Below are positions 25,631 through 34,191 of a stretch of 64,000 nucleotides of DNA, in pieces. Source of the stretch: Clostridiales bacterium (GTDB lineage: Bacteria > Bacillota > Clostridia > Oscillospirales > Oscillospiraceae); the NCBI GenBank assembly GCA_004554585.1, contig SFLH01000009.1, positions 1 through 64,000 of the forward strand. Reading direction: 5' to 3'. The notes beneath the pieces were generated by a model that saw only the letters and a program-made list of their open reading frames with translations, did no database searches and had not been told where the DNA came from. The translations under genes were made by a program, and so were the position numbers. Positions within the stretch are counted from its first letter, which is position 1. Each line of letters begins with the position of its first letter.

Positions 25631-25673
25631 AACGGACAGAGGGTGGAAGCACCCTCTGTCCGTTCTCATTTTG
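25631..25673 (+). terminator. Terminator after the 106-residue membrane protein
   Basis: A 15-bp perfect stem (25631-25645 with 25650-25664), GAAG loop, then CTCATTTTG. The T run is interrupted but adequate. Confidence 0.8.
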
Positions 25674-25704
25674 ACGGAAGCAACGGTGGCTTTCGTCTTT
25701 TTGC

Positions 25705-25726
25705 CAAATTTCCCTGGGGAAATTTG
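25705..25726. promoter_or_regulatory. 22-bp palindrome upstream of the lipoprotein gene
   Basis: The arms CAAATTTCCC and GGGAAATTTG (25705-25714 and 25717-25726) meet around TG. A -10-like TATATA lies at 25774-25779, before the gene at 25878. It may be an operator; there is no T run for a terminator. Confidence 0.35.
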
Positions 25727-25877
25727 TGCACTTTTTTCGGCAATTCCTGTCACAAATCCCGTCTCTGGTGCGTTATATAAGTAGACAGAACTTTTTGGAC
25801 GGGCCCAGGACCCGTCGGGCGCCCAAAGCCGCCGGGCCGGCGGGGGAAGGCGCCTTTGCCCCCAGTGAGGTATCCCC

Positions 25878-26375
25878 ATGAAAGAACGCGCCAATCCCCC
25901 CTCCCGCAGGGGTCTGCTCCTTCTGGTCCTGCTGCTTGCCGCGGTCTCCCTGGCCCTGAGCGGCTGTGTGGTGGTGTGGAGCATCCAGGTGGTCCGCCTG
26001 TGCGAGAGGACTGCCGAGGAGCTGCCGGTGATGCTGGATGCCCGTGGGCCGGCTGGTTTCAGCTCCGCTGAGAGGGGGAGCCCCTTTTCCTGCCATGTTC
26101 TCGGCCTGTCTGGGGAGCGGCGCCTGGACCGGGACCTGGTGGTACACAAAGCGGAGAAAGCCCAGCCCCTCTCCATCCGATTCAAGCCGCTTTTGGGCTG
26201 GGGAAAACTGGTCTTTCGCTCCGGCGGCCACTGTGCCGTGGCCACGGGGAAAGCGGGGCACGAGCAGGTGGTCCTGCCGCCCGGCGTTTATGAGGTCTAC
26301 TGGGTGGGCACCCACTTCTGGGGCAGTGCCGAGATCATGGCCGCCCAGGACCGGGCGATTCGCTGGGTCCCGTAA
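25878..26375 (+). CDS. Putative lipoprotein or membrane-anchored protein, unknown function
   Basis: A 165-residue protein. The basic N-terminus and hydrophobic segment (about 12-29) end in LALSGC, a fair lipobox with Cys30, so lipid anchoring after signal peptidase II cleavage is likely. The rest is a beta-rich domain with no recognised motif. Hydrophobicity continues past the cysteine (VVVWSIQVV), so a simple membrane anchor is the alternative. It stands alone. From 26376 to 26619 I see nothing but a GC-rich spacer. Confidence 0.55.
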   Translation: MKERANPPSRRGLLLLVLLLAAVSLALSGCVVVWSIQVVRLCERTAEELPVMLDARGPAGFSSAERGSPFSCHVLGLSGERRLDRDLVVHKAEKAQPLSIRFKPLLGWGKLVFRSGGHCAVATGKAGHEQVVLPPGVYEVYWVGTHFWGSAEIMAAQDRAIRWVP

Positions 26376-26619
26376 GGAAGAAATTCTTGCGATTTTCTGA
26401 CAAGTTTGTAAAGGATTTTGCACGTTGCCCATGGCGCCTTGACAAGGGGGCGGGGGTGTGCCACCATGGGCATGGCCAGATGGAGGAAAATTTTTCCCTC
26501 GTGCCGTGAACCAAAGGCCTTCTTTTTGCGTCTGATAGAAAAGAAGGGGCCGGCGCCGCCGGCAGCAAAGAGCCCTCGGCCTGCCGGGGCTCGCCCACGC
26601 TTGAAAGAAAGTTGAGACC

Positions 26620-27534
26620 ATGACCCGAAGAAAACGAAGAACCACACTGCGAAGAGGGCCTGTGCTGGCGCTGACCGCCCTGTTGCTGGCGGTGTTTCTT
26701 TTCCTGCTCTTCCAGGGGCTCAAGCAGAACGCCGACGAACACCAGGCCCCTGCGGCCCAGGCGTCTGCCTCCCAGACGGACGCCCAGGAGGAACCGGCGG
26801 CACCCCCCGCTGCCGTCCAGCCCACCAAGCTGCCCATTTTGATGTACCACCACCTGGTGCCCGATGGGGAGGCCTGCAACGAGATGACCATCACCGCCGG
26901 GCGCATGGAGCAGGACCTCCAGTGGCTCCGGGACAACGGCTACCACACCGTGCTGCCCCGGGAGCTGGCCGCCGGCCAGGCCCTGCCGGAAAAGCCGGTG
27001 CTGCTGACCTTTGACGACGGCTACCGCAGCAACTACGAGCTGCTCTTTCCCCTGCTGCAAAAGTACCAGATGAAGGCGGTCATCTCCATCATCGCCTGCA
27101 TGCAGGAGCTGCAAGCGGACAATTTCATCAGCTGGGACATGTGCCGGGAGATGAACCAGTCCGGCCTGGTGGAGATCGGCAGCCACACCTACTCCCTGCA
27201 CAATCTGGGAGAGCGAGAGGGCCGGTTCGTGGCCGGCCAGCCCAACGGCATCCAGCGGGAGGCGGGGGAGACCGACGCCGCCTTCCAGACCCGGGTGCTG
27301 GATGACATCCAGAAGAGCTATGATCTGATCAGCAAAAATGTGGATAAGGTTACCTTTTTCGCCTACCCCTACGGGGTCACCGAGCCCGGGGCGGAGGAGC
27401 TGATCAACCGCCTCTTCCCCGTAACGGTGATCACCAAGCCGGGCACCGCGGACCTGACCCAGGGCCTGCACGGGATGCCCCGGTATACCATCACCATGGA
27501 CGAGCCCCCGGGGACCTTCCTGGGCGCAGCATAG
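26620..27534 (+). CDS. Membrane-anchored polysaccharide deacetylase
   Basis: A 304-residue protein of carbohydrate esterase family 4. An N-terminal membrane anchor (about 14-34) leads into an Ala/Gln-rich linker. The NodB domain has motif 1 TFDDGY (about 128-133), motif 2 GSHTYSLH with the metal histidines, and motif 3 FAYPYG. It would remove acetyl groups from peptidoglycan or another surface glycan outside the cell. Motif 2 is GSHTYSLH where many have H(S/T)xxH; the two histidines four apart are kept. It is followed by a strong terminator. Confidence 0.87.
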   Translation: MTRRKRRTTLRRGPVLALTALLLAVFLFLLFQGLKQNADEHQAPAAQASASQTDAQEEPAAPPAAVQPTKLPILMYHHLVPDGEACNEMTITAGRMEQDLQWLRDNGYHTVLPRELAAGQALPEKPVLLTFDDGYRSNYELLFPLLQKYQMKAVISIIACMQELQADNFISWDMCREMNQSGLVEIGSHTYSLHNLGEREGRFVAGQPNGIQREAGETDAAFQTRVLDDIQKSYDLISKNVDKVTFFAYPYGVTEPGAEELINRLFPVTVITKPGTADLTQGLHGMPRYTITMDEPPGTFLGAA

Positions 27535-27610
27535 CGGATGAAAAAATTTCTTCCGACAGCCGAAACCTTTCCCTGTGGTTTCCGGTCTATTAAAAAAAGA
27601 AAAACAGACC

Positions 27611-27643
27611 AACCACCCTGCCCTGGCGGCAGGGTGGTTTTTT
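27611..27643 (+). terminator. Terminator after the deacetylase gene
   Basis: A 12-bp perfect stem (27611-27622 with 27628-27639), short loop and six T residues. Confidence 0.92.
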
Positions 27644-27737
27644 GCGGCTGAAAACACGAAAATCCCCCCTTCCCCTTGTAAGGGAAGACATTTTATGGCA
27701 TAGTTAAGACAACAAAGTGGGGGAAGGAGGCTGTGCC

Positions 27738-29258
27738 ATGCTGTATAAAGTGCGCTCCCTTGGGCTGCAGGGGATCTCCGGTTATGAGGTCACCGCCGAG
27801 TGCGACCTGTCGGGAGGGCTGCCCAATTTTGACATTGTGGGCCTGCCGGACGCCGCCGTAAAGGAGGCCCGGGAACGGGTCCGGGCGGCCATCAAAAACA
27901 GCGGGTACGCCTTTCCTGTGGGGCGGATCACCGTGAACCTGGCCCCGGCCAACCGGCGCAAGTCGGGCACGGTGTACGACCTGCCCATCCTGGTGGGGAT
28001 TTTGGCCGCCGCCGGGGTCCTGGACTGGACCGACCCGGACTGTGCCTTTGTGGGGGAGCTCTCCCTCTCGGGCACCCTGCGCCCGGTGGTGGGAATGCTT
28101 CCCATGGCCCTGGCCGCCCGACAGGCGGGCATCCAGCGGCTGTTCGTCCCCGCCGACAGCGCCCCAGAGGCCACCTTGGCCGAGGGCCTCATCGTTTACC
28201 CGGTGGAGACGGTGCAGCAGCTGGCCGACCACCTGTCCGGCCGGGATCCCATTCCGCCGGCGCCCCCCTGGACGGGGGAGACGGCCGACCTGCCCCTACC
28301 GGACTTTGCTGAGGTCCGGGGCCAGGAGCCCGTCAAGCGGATGCTGGAAATTGCCGCCGCCGGGGGGCACAACGTCCTGATGGTAGGGCCGCCGGGCTCG
28401 GGCAAAAGCATGCTGGCCCGGCGCTTTCCCTCCATCCTGCCCCCCATGACCCGGCGGGAGGCCCTGGAGACCAGCAAGATCCACTCGGTCATGGGCCTGA
28501 CCAGCAAGGAGCGCCCTCTGCTCACCCAGCGCCCCTTCCGGGCCCCCCACCACACCATCTCCGCCGGCGGCATGGCCGGCGGGGGAAACCCCTACCCCCG
28601 GCCGGGGGAGATCTCCCTGGCCCACAACGGGGTCCTTTTTCTCGACGAACTGCCGGAGTTTCACAAGGACGTCATCGAGGTCCTCCGCCAGCCCATGGAG
28701 GAGGGGACGGTGTCGGTGGTCCGCTCCGCCGCAGCGGAGACCTACCCCAGCCGCTTTACCCTTCTGTGCGCCATGAACCCCTGCAAGTGCGGCTGGTACG
28801 GCCATCCCTCCGGCCGCTGCCGCTGTTCCCCGGGCCAGGTCAAGCAGTATTTGGGCAAGCTCTCCGGCCCCATGCTGGACCGGATCGACCTGTTTGCCCA
28901 GGTACCCCCCCTGGAGTTTGAGAACCTGGCCGACCGGGCTCCCGGCGAGTCCTCTGCCGCCATCCGCGCCCGGGTCCTCCAGGCCAGGCAGCGCCAGCAG
29001 GAGCGCTTCGGCCCCCGCGGCCCGGCCTGCAACGGGGGCATGGGTCAGAAGGAACTGCGCCAATACTGCGCCCTGGATGCCGAGGGGCAGGCCCTCATGA
29101 AGGGGGCCTATGAGCACATGGGCCTCACCGCCCGCAGCTATGACCGCATTCTCCGGGTGGCCCGGACCATCGCCGACCTGGACGGGGCGGAGACCATTCA
29201 ATCCCACCACCTGGCCGAGGCCATTCAATACCGCCAATCGGATTACTTCCCCCTGTGA
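27738..29258 (+). CDS. comM: ComM/YifB family Mg-chelatase-like AAA+ protein
   Basis: A 506-residue protein. The N-terminal Lon-like domain carries the start MLYKVRSLGLQGISGYEVTA and GGLPNFDIVGLPDAAVKEA. The AAA+ core has Walker A GPPGSGKSML (about 215-224) and Walker B GVLFLDELPEF. A zinc-ribbon-like CxC (NPCKCGWYGHP) and a C-terminal helical domain follow. ComM in Gram-negatives is a helicase that helps branch migration of incoming DNA. I use ATG at 27738, with GGAGG eight bases ahead. It leads a run with thiI and cinA. Confidence 0.93.
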   Translation: MLYKVRSLGLQGISGYEVTAECDLSGGLPNFDIVGLPDAAVKEARERVRAAIKNSGYAFPVGRITVNLAPANRRKSGTVYDLPILVGILAAAGVLDWTDPDCAFVGELSLSGTLRPVVGMLPMALAARQAGIQRLFVPADSAPEATLAEGLIVYPVETVQQLADHLSGRDPIPPAPPWTGETADLPLPDFAEVRGQEPVKRMLEIAAAGGHNVLMVGPPGSGKSMLARRFPSILPPMTRREALETSKIHSVMGLTSKERPLLTQRPFRAPHHTISAGGMAGGGNPYPRPGEISLAHNGVLFLDELPEFHKDVIEVLRQPMEEGTVSVVRSAAAETYPSRFTLLCAMNPCKCGWYGHPSGRCRCSPGQVKQYLGKLSGPMLDRIDLFAQVPPLEFENLADRAPGESSAAIRARVLQARQRQQERFGPRGPACNGGMGQKELRQYCALDAEGQALMKGAYEHMGLTARSYDRILRVARTIADLDGAETIQSHHLAEAIQYRQSDYFPL

Positions 29259-29291
29259 CAGGGGATCACCCACGAAAGGAACCGAAACACT

Positions 29292-30494
29292 ATGTCCAAC
29301 ACACCCAACACCCCGCCCGTCGGGGATGAGATTTTCCTGCTGAAAATGGGGGAGATGGTCCTCAAGGGCCTCAACCGACGCACCTTTGAGGAGCGCCTGA
29401 TGGGCAACGCCCGCCGGCGTCTGCAAAAGCACGGCAAGTTCCGCATCACCTCCCGCCAGTCCATCACCTACATCGAACCCAAGGAGGCCTCCTGCGACAT
29501 GGAGGGGGCCTTCGAGACCCTGCGCACCCTCTTCGGCGTGGTGGGTCTGTCCCGGGCCAAGGCCTGCGAGAAGACCCCCGAGGCCATTCTGGAGACGGCC
29601 AAAACCTACCTGCGGGACGACCTCATGGAGGCGGCCACCTTTAAGGTGGAGTCCAAGCGCTCGGACAAAACCTTCCCCATGACCTCCATCCAGCTCTCCC
29701 AGTATGTGGGCGGGGAGCTCAACGAGGCCTTTCCCCACATCCAGGCGGACATGCACCACCCCGACGTGGTGGTCCACGTGGAGGTGCGGGACTTCGCCGC
29801 CTACGTCCACGCCAACCCCACCCCCGGCGCCGGCGGCCTACCGGTGGGCGTGGGGGGCAAGGCGGTCTCCCTACTCTCCGGGGGCATCGACAGCCCTGTG
29901 GCCTCCTGGATGATGGCCAAGCGGGGGGTGGCCCTGGAAATGGTCCACTTCTTCAGCTATCCCTACACCTCCCCCGAGGCCAAGGAGAAGGTCCTGGAGC
30001 TGGCCCGCCTGCTCACCCCCTGGACCGGCCGGCTGGTGGTCCACGTGGTCCCCTTCACCCAGATCCAAGAGGAGCTGCGCCGCAGCTGCCCGGAGGCCCT
30101 GTTCACCCTGCTCATGCGCCGGTTCATGATGCGCATTGCCGAGAAAGTGGCCCAGCGGGTGGGGGCGGAAGGCCTGGTCACCGGGGAGTCCCTGGGCCAG
30201 GTGGCCAGCCAGACCATGCAGGCCATGGCCGTCACCGGCCAGGTGTGCACCCTGCCTGTCTTCCGCCCGGTGGTGGGCATGGACAAGGAGGAGATCATCC
30301 GGACCGCCCGGAAGATCGGCACCTTTGAGACCTCCATCCTCCCCTACGAGGACTGCTGCACCGTCTTTACCCCCCGCCACCCCAAGACCCGGCCCCACCT
30401 GGACGAGATCGAAGCCGCCGAGGCGGCCCTGGACATAGACGGCCTCATCCAGGCCGCCGTGGAGGGCATCGAAAGGGTGGTGCTGGACCCGTGA
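29292..30494 (+). CDS. thiI: ThiI, tRNA 4-thiouridine synthetase
   Basis: A 400-residue protein with an N-terminal ferredoxin-like domain, a THUMP domain (about 60-170) and an ATP pyrophosphatase domain with PP-loop LLSGGIDSPVA (near 197). It adenylates U8 of tRNA before sulfur insertion. The C-terminal rhodanese domain of E. coli ThiI is absent, as in most Firmicutes, so a partner desulfurase supplies sulfur. Its stop overlaps the GTG start of cinA. Confidence 0.95.
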   Translation: MSNTPNTPPVGDEIFLLKMGEMVLKGLNRRTFEERLMGNARRRLQKHGKFRITSRQSITYIEPKEASCDMEGAFETLRTLFGVVGLSRAKACEKTPEAILETAKTYLRDDLMEAATFKVESKRSDKTFPMTSIQLSQYVGGELNEAFPHIQADMHHPDVVVHVEVRDFAAYVHANPTPGAGGLPVGVGGKAVSLLSGGIDSPVASWMMAKRGVALEMVHFFSYPYTSPEAKEKVLELARLLTPWTGRLVVHVVPFTQIQEELRRSCPEALFTLLMRRFMMRIAEKVAQRVGAEGLVTGESLGQVASQTMQAMAVTGQVCTLPVFRPVVGMDKEEIIRTARKIGTFETSILPYEDCCTVFTPRHPKTRPHLDEIEAAEAALDIDGLIQAAVEGIERVVLDP

Positions 30495-31744
30495 GCCACA
30501 CCGCCGAACTTATCGCCGTGGGCACGGAGCTGCTGCTGGGAAACATCGCCAACACCGACGCCCAGATGATCTCCGAGGGCCTGTCCCAGCTGGGCATCAA
30601 CGTCTATTACCACACCGTGGTGGGGGACAATCCCCAGCGGGTGCGCCAGGCGGTGGAGATCGCCCGGCAGCGGGCGGACATCCTCATCACCACCGGCGGC
30701 CTGGGGCCCACCTGCGACGACCTGACCAAGGTGGCCATCGCCCAGGCCTTTGGCAAGGAGCTGGTCTTTCACCAGGAGAGCGCCCAGCGTATCCGGGACC
30801 GGTTCGCCGCCATGGGCCGGCCCATCACCGAGAACAACTACCAGCAGGCCATGATCCCCCAGGGGGCGGTGGTCCTGCCCAACGACTGGGGCACTGCCCC
30901 CGGGGTGGCCTTCCAGGCGGAGGGCACCCACGTGATCCTTCTGCCCGGCCCGCCCCGGGAGTGCGAGATGATGTTTCGGTACCGGGCAGTGCCCTACCTG
31001 AAGCAGCTGTCCGACGGGGTCATCGTCTCCCGTACGGTGAAGACCTTCGGCATCGGCGAGTCCGCCGTGGAGGCCCAGCTGCGGGAGCTGATGAACGCCC
31101 TGCACAACCCTACCCTGGCCCCCTATGCCAAGCCCACCGGCACCGAGCTGCGCATCACCGCCCACGCGGGCACCGAGGAGGAGGCCCTGGCCCTCATCGC
31201 CCCGGTGGAGCAGCAGGTGAAGGACCGGCTGGGGGACAAGGTCATCGGGGTGGACGTAGGCTCCCTGGAAGAGGTATGCCTGGCCCTGCTCAAGGAGAAA
31301 AGGCTCACCGTGGGCACCGCCGAGTCCTGCACCGGCGGCCTGGTGGCCAAGCTCCTCACCGACCTGCCCGGCTCTTCCGCCGTCTTCCAGGGAGGCATTG
31401 TCAGCTACAGCAATTCTGTCAAGGCCGGGGCCCTGGGTGTTCCCTACGATCTGCTGGACCGATACGGGGCGGTCTCTCCCCAGGTGGCCGAGGCCATGGC
31501 CCTGGGGGCGAGGGAAGCCCTGGGCTGCGACATCGCCCTGTCCACCACCGGCGTGGCCGGGCCTGACCTGGACGACCGGGGCAACCCCGTCGGCCTGGTT
31601 TACCTGGGCCTGGCCTGGGCGGGGGGATGCCATGTGGCCACCTACCAAGGGGGCAGGGTAGAACGGGAGCGCATCCGCCGCCAGAGCGCCCAGACCGCCC
31701 TGGACCTGCTGCGCCGCCATCTCACCGGCGCCCCCCTGCTGTGA
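30491..31744 (+). CDS. cinA: CinA, NMN amidohydrolase/ADP-ribose pyrophosphatase family
   Basis: A 417-residue two-domain protein. The N-terminal MoaB/COG1058 domain starts AELIAVGTELLLGNIANTDA and has TTGGLGPTCDD. The C-terminal CinA domain (about 255-410) has VGTAESCTGGLVAKLLTDLP with the catalytic serine, and STTGVAGPD. It recycles NMN in NAD metabolism and is often linked to competence. GTG start overlapping the thiI stop shows translational coupling. Confidence 0.95.
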   Translation: MSHTAELIAVGTELLLGNIANTDAQMISEGLSQLGINVYYHTVVGDNPQRVRQAVEIARQRADILITTGGLGPTCDDLTKVAIAQAFGKELVFHQESAQRIRDRFAAMGRPITENNYQQAMIPQGAVVLPNDWGTAPGVAFQAEGTHVILLPGPPRECEMMFRYRAVPYLKQLSDGVIVSRTVKTFGIGESAVEAQLRELMNALHNPTLAPYAKPTGTELRITAHAGTEEEALALIAPVEQQVKDRLGDKVIGVDVGSLEEVCLALLKEKRLTVGTAESCTGGLVAKLLTDLPGSSAVFQGGIVSYSNSVKAGALGVPYDLLDRYGAVSPQVAEAMALGAREALGCDIALSTTGVAGPDLDDRGNPVGLVYLGLAWAGGCHVATYQGGRVERERIRRQSAQTALDLLRRHLTGAPLL

Positions 31745-31757
31745 GAGGTGATTTCTG

Positions 31758-32462
31758 ATGCAAGAGGAATGTCTCATCTGCAAGGCGCCCCTGGTCTACC
31801 TCCAGGAGGACCAGGAGATGGAGTGCGCCATCTGCCATAAAATCGAGCGGAGCAAGACCCGGTGCGTCAACGGCCACTATGTCTGCAACGCCTGCCATAC
31901 CCGGGGCCTGGACAGCGTCTTTGGTATCTGCCTGACCACCGATTCCAAGGACCCGGTGGAGATTCTGGAACAAATGATGGCCCTGCCCTTCTGCCACATG
32001 CACGGGCCGGAGCACCACACCATGGTGGGCATGGCCCTGCTCACCGCCTACCACAACGCCGGAGGGGCGATCGACCTGCCCCGGGCCCTGGGAGAGATGA
32101 AAAACCGGGGCGCTGGTGTCCCCGGCGGCGCCTGCGGCTTTTGGGGGGCCTGCGGAGCGGGGATCAGCACGGGGATGTTTCTCTCCATCGTCACAGGGTC
32201 TACTCCCCTGGGCGGAGAGAACTTTGGCCTGGCCCATAAGATGACCGCCCGGGCCCTGGGGGCCATCGGGGCGGTGGGCGGCCCCCGGTGCTGCAAGCGG
32301 GACGCCTACCTCTCCCTGCTCCAGGCCATCGACTTTGTGCGCACGGAGCTGGGCGTGGCCATGGTCCGCCCCAAGATCCGCTGCACCCACTTTTCTCAAA
32401 ACGCCCAATGTATCCGAGCACGCTGCCCCTTCCATCCCAAGGAGCCGTCTGAGACGGCCTGA
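31758..32462 (+). CDS. DUF5714 cysteine-rich protein
   Basis: A 234-residue protein with many cysteines. Two N-terminal CxxC pairs (CLIC, CAIC) and RCVNGHYVCNACH could bind zinc or an iron-sulfur cluster. The glycine-rich GVPGGACGFWGACGAGIST is the hallmark of DUF5714, and a second cluster RCCKRD and C-terminal CTHFSQNAQCIRARC follow. No biochemical role is established to my knowledge; a metal or redox function is inferred. GAGAGGTG precedes the start, 13 bp after cinA, so it probably belongs to that operon. Confidence 0.75.
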   Translation: MQEECLICKAPLVYLQEDQEMECAICHKIERSKTRCVNGHYVCNACHTRGLDSVFGICLTTDSKDPVEILEQMMALPFCHMHGPEHHTMVGMALLTAYHNAGGAIDLPRALGEMKNRGAGVPGGACGFWGACGAGISTGMFLSIVTGSTPLGGENFGLAHKMTARALGAIGAVGGPRCCKRDAYLSLLQAIDFVRTELGVAMVRPKIRCTHFSQNAQCIRARCPFHPKEPSETA

Positions 32463-32550
32463 GGGGACAAGGGGCGCGTTCCCGGCGGTCCCTGCCAGGC
32501 GGTCCGGCGGCGGCATCCTGCCAACCATCCTGCGAAAAGGAGGGCGTGCT

Positions 32551-32871
32551 ATGTTCTACGAGACATTCTTGATCGTATTGCTCCACCTGTGCCCCCTCTT
32601 CCTGCTGGCCTGGACCTGGAAGCTGCCTTCCAACCTGGCCGAGAGCAGGATCGTGCTGGGGCAAGGGCTGGCCTGTCTGGCCTTCCTGCTGCTCTACCCT
32701 GTGGCAGCGTGCCTGAGCTGGCCGGACTTCCGTTTGGAGTATCTCTCCCCGGTGAACCTTTTAGGGTTTTGGAGCGCGGAGGCGCTCTGCTTCTTTAGCA
32801 TTTGGCTGATCACCTCGGCGGTGGTCACCTGCCTGGTCATCCGCTTCCGGAGGAGAAGCGCCGGGGAATAA
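32551..32871 (+). CDS. Small polytopic membrane protein, 106 residues, paralogue
   Basis: Three to four hydrophobic segments and a basic tail (RFRRRSAGE). LCPLFLLAWTW, LGQGLACLAFLLLYP and the same total length match the protein at 25276. AAAAGGAGGG precedes the ATG. It may be the last gene of the comM-thiI-cinA run, and a terminator follows. Function unknown. Confidence 0.65.
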   Translation: MFYETFLIVLLHLCPLFLLAWTWKLPSNLAESRIVLGQGLACLAFLLLYPVAACLSWPDFRLEYLSPVNLLGFWSAEALCFFSIWLITSAVVTCLVIRFRRRSAGE

Positions 32872-32930
32872 TCCCGTCTGAACCCATCCTTGCCGCCGTC
32901 TCGGACCGTCCCAGGGACCGCTTTCTCCCA

Positions 32931-32967
32931 ACGCCCCGCAGCCAATGCCTGGCTGCGGGGCGTTTTC
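32931..32967 (+). terminator. Terminator before the thi operon
   Basis: A 14-bp perfect stem (32931-32944 with 32950-32963), 5-base loop, then TTTTCTG. Confidence 0.88.
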
Positions 32968-33014
32968 TGTGGGTGGACGTGCTGGCCAGGGGGGCAGCTG
33001 CTTCACACGATTTC

Positions 33015-33042
33015 TTGACATCGGCAGATTCTGTGCTATAAT
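33015..33042 (+). promoter_or_regulatory. Promoter of thiSFGH
   Basis: Perfect -35 TTGACA (33015-33020), a 16-bp spacer and perfect -10 TATAAT (33037-33042). Transcription would start near 33049, just before the leader hairpin. Confidence 0.88.
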
Positions 33043-33060
33043 GGGCGCAGAGTGACGGCA

Positions 33061-33118
33061 AAGGCCGCACGAAGGGGTACACCACCGCGGGTGTAGTTCT
33101 TTCGTGCGGCCTTTTTTG
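33061..33118 (+). promoter_or_regulatory. Terminator-like leader hairpin before thiS
   Basis: An outer stem of 13 bp (33061-33073 with 33101-33113) encloses an inner imperfect stem (GGGGTACACC with GGTGTAGTTC), followed by seven T residues. It has the form of an intrinsic terminator placed between promoter and first gene, so the operon is probably controlled by attenuation. The conserved core of the TPP riboswitch (CTGAGA, and the GATCTGGATAATACC-like box) is absent. I recall a candidate thiS RNA motif reported upstream of thiS genes; whether this is one is unverified. Confidence 0.6.
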
Positions 33119-33142
33119 CTGCATGGAAAGGAGAGAACCGGC

Positions 33143-33337
33143 TTGATTCAGATCAATGGCCAGGCGGTCAACGCCGCCGGCAAGACCTTGTCCGCCTACC
33201 TGGCGGAGACCGCGTTCGACTTGGCCCACATTGCGGTGGAGCGGAACGGAGAGATCGTGCCCAAGAAGCAGTATGACCAGACGATCCTGGTCGAGGGGGA
33301 CGTGCTGGAAATCGTGGGCTTTGTGGGAGGAGGCTGA
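33143..33337 (+). CDS. thiS: ThiS, sulfur carrier protein for thiazole synthesis
   Basis: A 64-residue ubiquitin-fold sulfur carrier starting IQINGQAVNAAGKTLSAYL after TTG and ending GFVGGG; the terminal Gly-Gly is adenylated by ThiF and then carries sulfur as thiocarboxylate. I use TTG at 33143 because AAAGGAGAG sits eight bases ahead and the longer frame reads through the terminator arm. It lies 1 bp before thiF. Confidence 0.92.
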   Translation: MIQINGQAVNAAGKTLSAYLAETAFDLAHIAVERNGEIVPKKQYDQTILVEGDVLEIVGFVGGG

Positions 33338-33338
33338 G

Positions 33339-34187
33339 ATGGCGCTGACCGAAGAACAAACCCAGCGCTACGCCCGGCACATTGCCCTGAAGGAAGTGGG
33401 GGCCGCCGGACAGCAGCGCCTGCTGGAGGCCAAGGTGCTGGTGGTGGGGGCAGGGGCGCTGGGCTCCGCCGCCCTGCTGTACCTGGCCGGCGCCGGGGTG
33501 GGCACCCTGGGGATCATGGACGACGACCGGGTGGAGCGGTCCAACCTCCAGCGGCAGATCCTCTACGGCACAAAGGACCTGGGCGCGGAGAAAGTCGCCG
33601 CCGCGGCCGCGGCCGTCAGAGAGCGGAACCCGGAGATCACCGTGCGGCAGCACCGGGAGAAGCTCACCCCAGACAACGCCCAACGGGTGCTGGCGGACTA
33701 TGACCTGGCCCTGGACTGCACCGACCGGTTCGAGACCAAGTTTCTCCTCAACGACGCCTGCGTCCTGGCCCGAAAACCCTACGTCCACGCCGGGGTGGTG
33801 CGCTTTGGGGGGCAGGTGATGACCTATGTGCCCGGCCGGGGCCCCTGCCTGCGCTGCCTGCTGGGCGCGGTCCCGCCCAACACGGTGACCGGCGCGGGGG
33901 CCGGGGTGCTGGGGGCGGCTACGGGAGTGATTGGCAGCTGCCAGGCCCTGGAGGCGGTGAAATGCCTGCTGGGGGTGGGAGACCTGCTCACGGGCCGGGT
34001 GCTGACCTTTGACGGCCTGACCATGGCGGCCCGGGTCAGCCGGGTCCCCGGGGCAGACCCGGACTGTGCCGTCTGCGGGACCCATCCTGCCATTGACGAC
34101 CTGACGGCCAACCGAAGAGAATACGAACCGGAAACTGTGCCCGCTGGGGCGGCGCATACCACAGAAGACACCAAGAGAAAGGACTGA
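33339..34187 (+). CDS. thiF: ThiF/MoeB-family adenylyltransferase
   Basis: A 282-residue E1-like enzyme. The N-terminal nucleotide-binding motif VLVVGAGALGSAAL (about 32-45) and the arginine finger region RSNLQRQILY are present. Two CxxC pairs, PCLRC and CAVC, would bind structural zinc. It adenylates the ThiS C-terminus. Its place between thiS and thiG supports ThiF over MoeB. GGAGG precedes the ATG inside the thiS end. Confidence 0.92.
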   Translation: MALTEEQTQRYARHIALKEVGAAGQQRLLEAKVLVVGAGALGSAALLYLAGAGVGTLGIMDDDRVERSNLQRQILYGTKDLGAEKVAAAAAAVRERNPEITVRQHREKLTPDNAQRVLADYDLALDCTDRFETKFLLNDACVLARKPYVHAGVVRFGGQVMTYVPGRGPCLRCLLGAVPPNTVTGAGAGVLGAATGVIGSCQALEAVKCLLGVGDLLTGRVLTFDGLTMAARVSRVPGADPDCAVCGTHPAIDDLTANRREYEPETVPAGAAHTTEDTKRKD

Positions 34188-34191
34188 CACG

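Noticed and set aside
33043..33142. TPP riboswitch before thiS
   Set aside because: The conserved THI-box elements are not present; only a terminator-type hairpin is visible.
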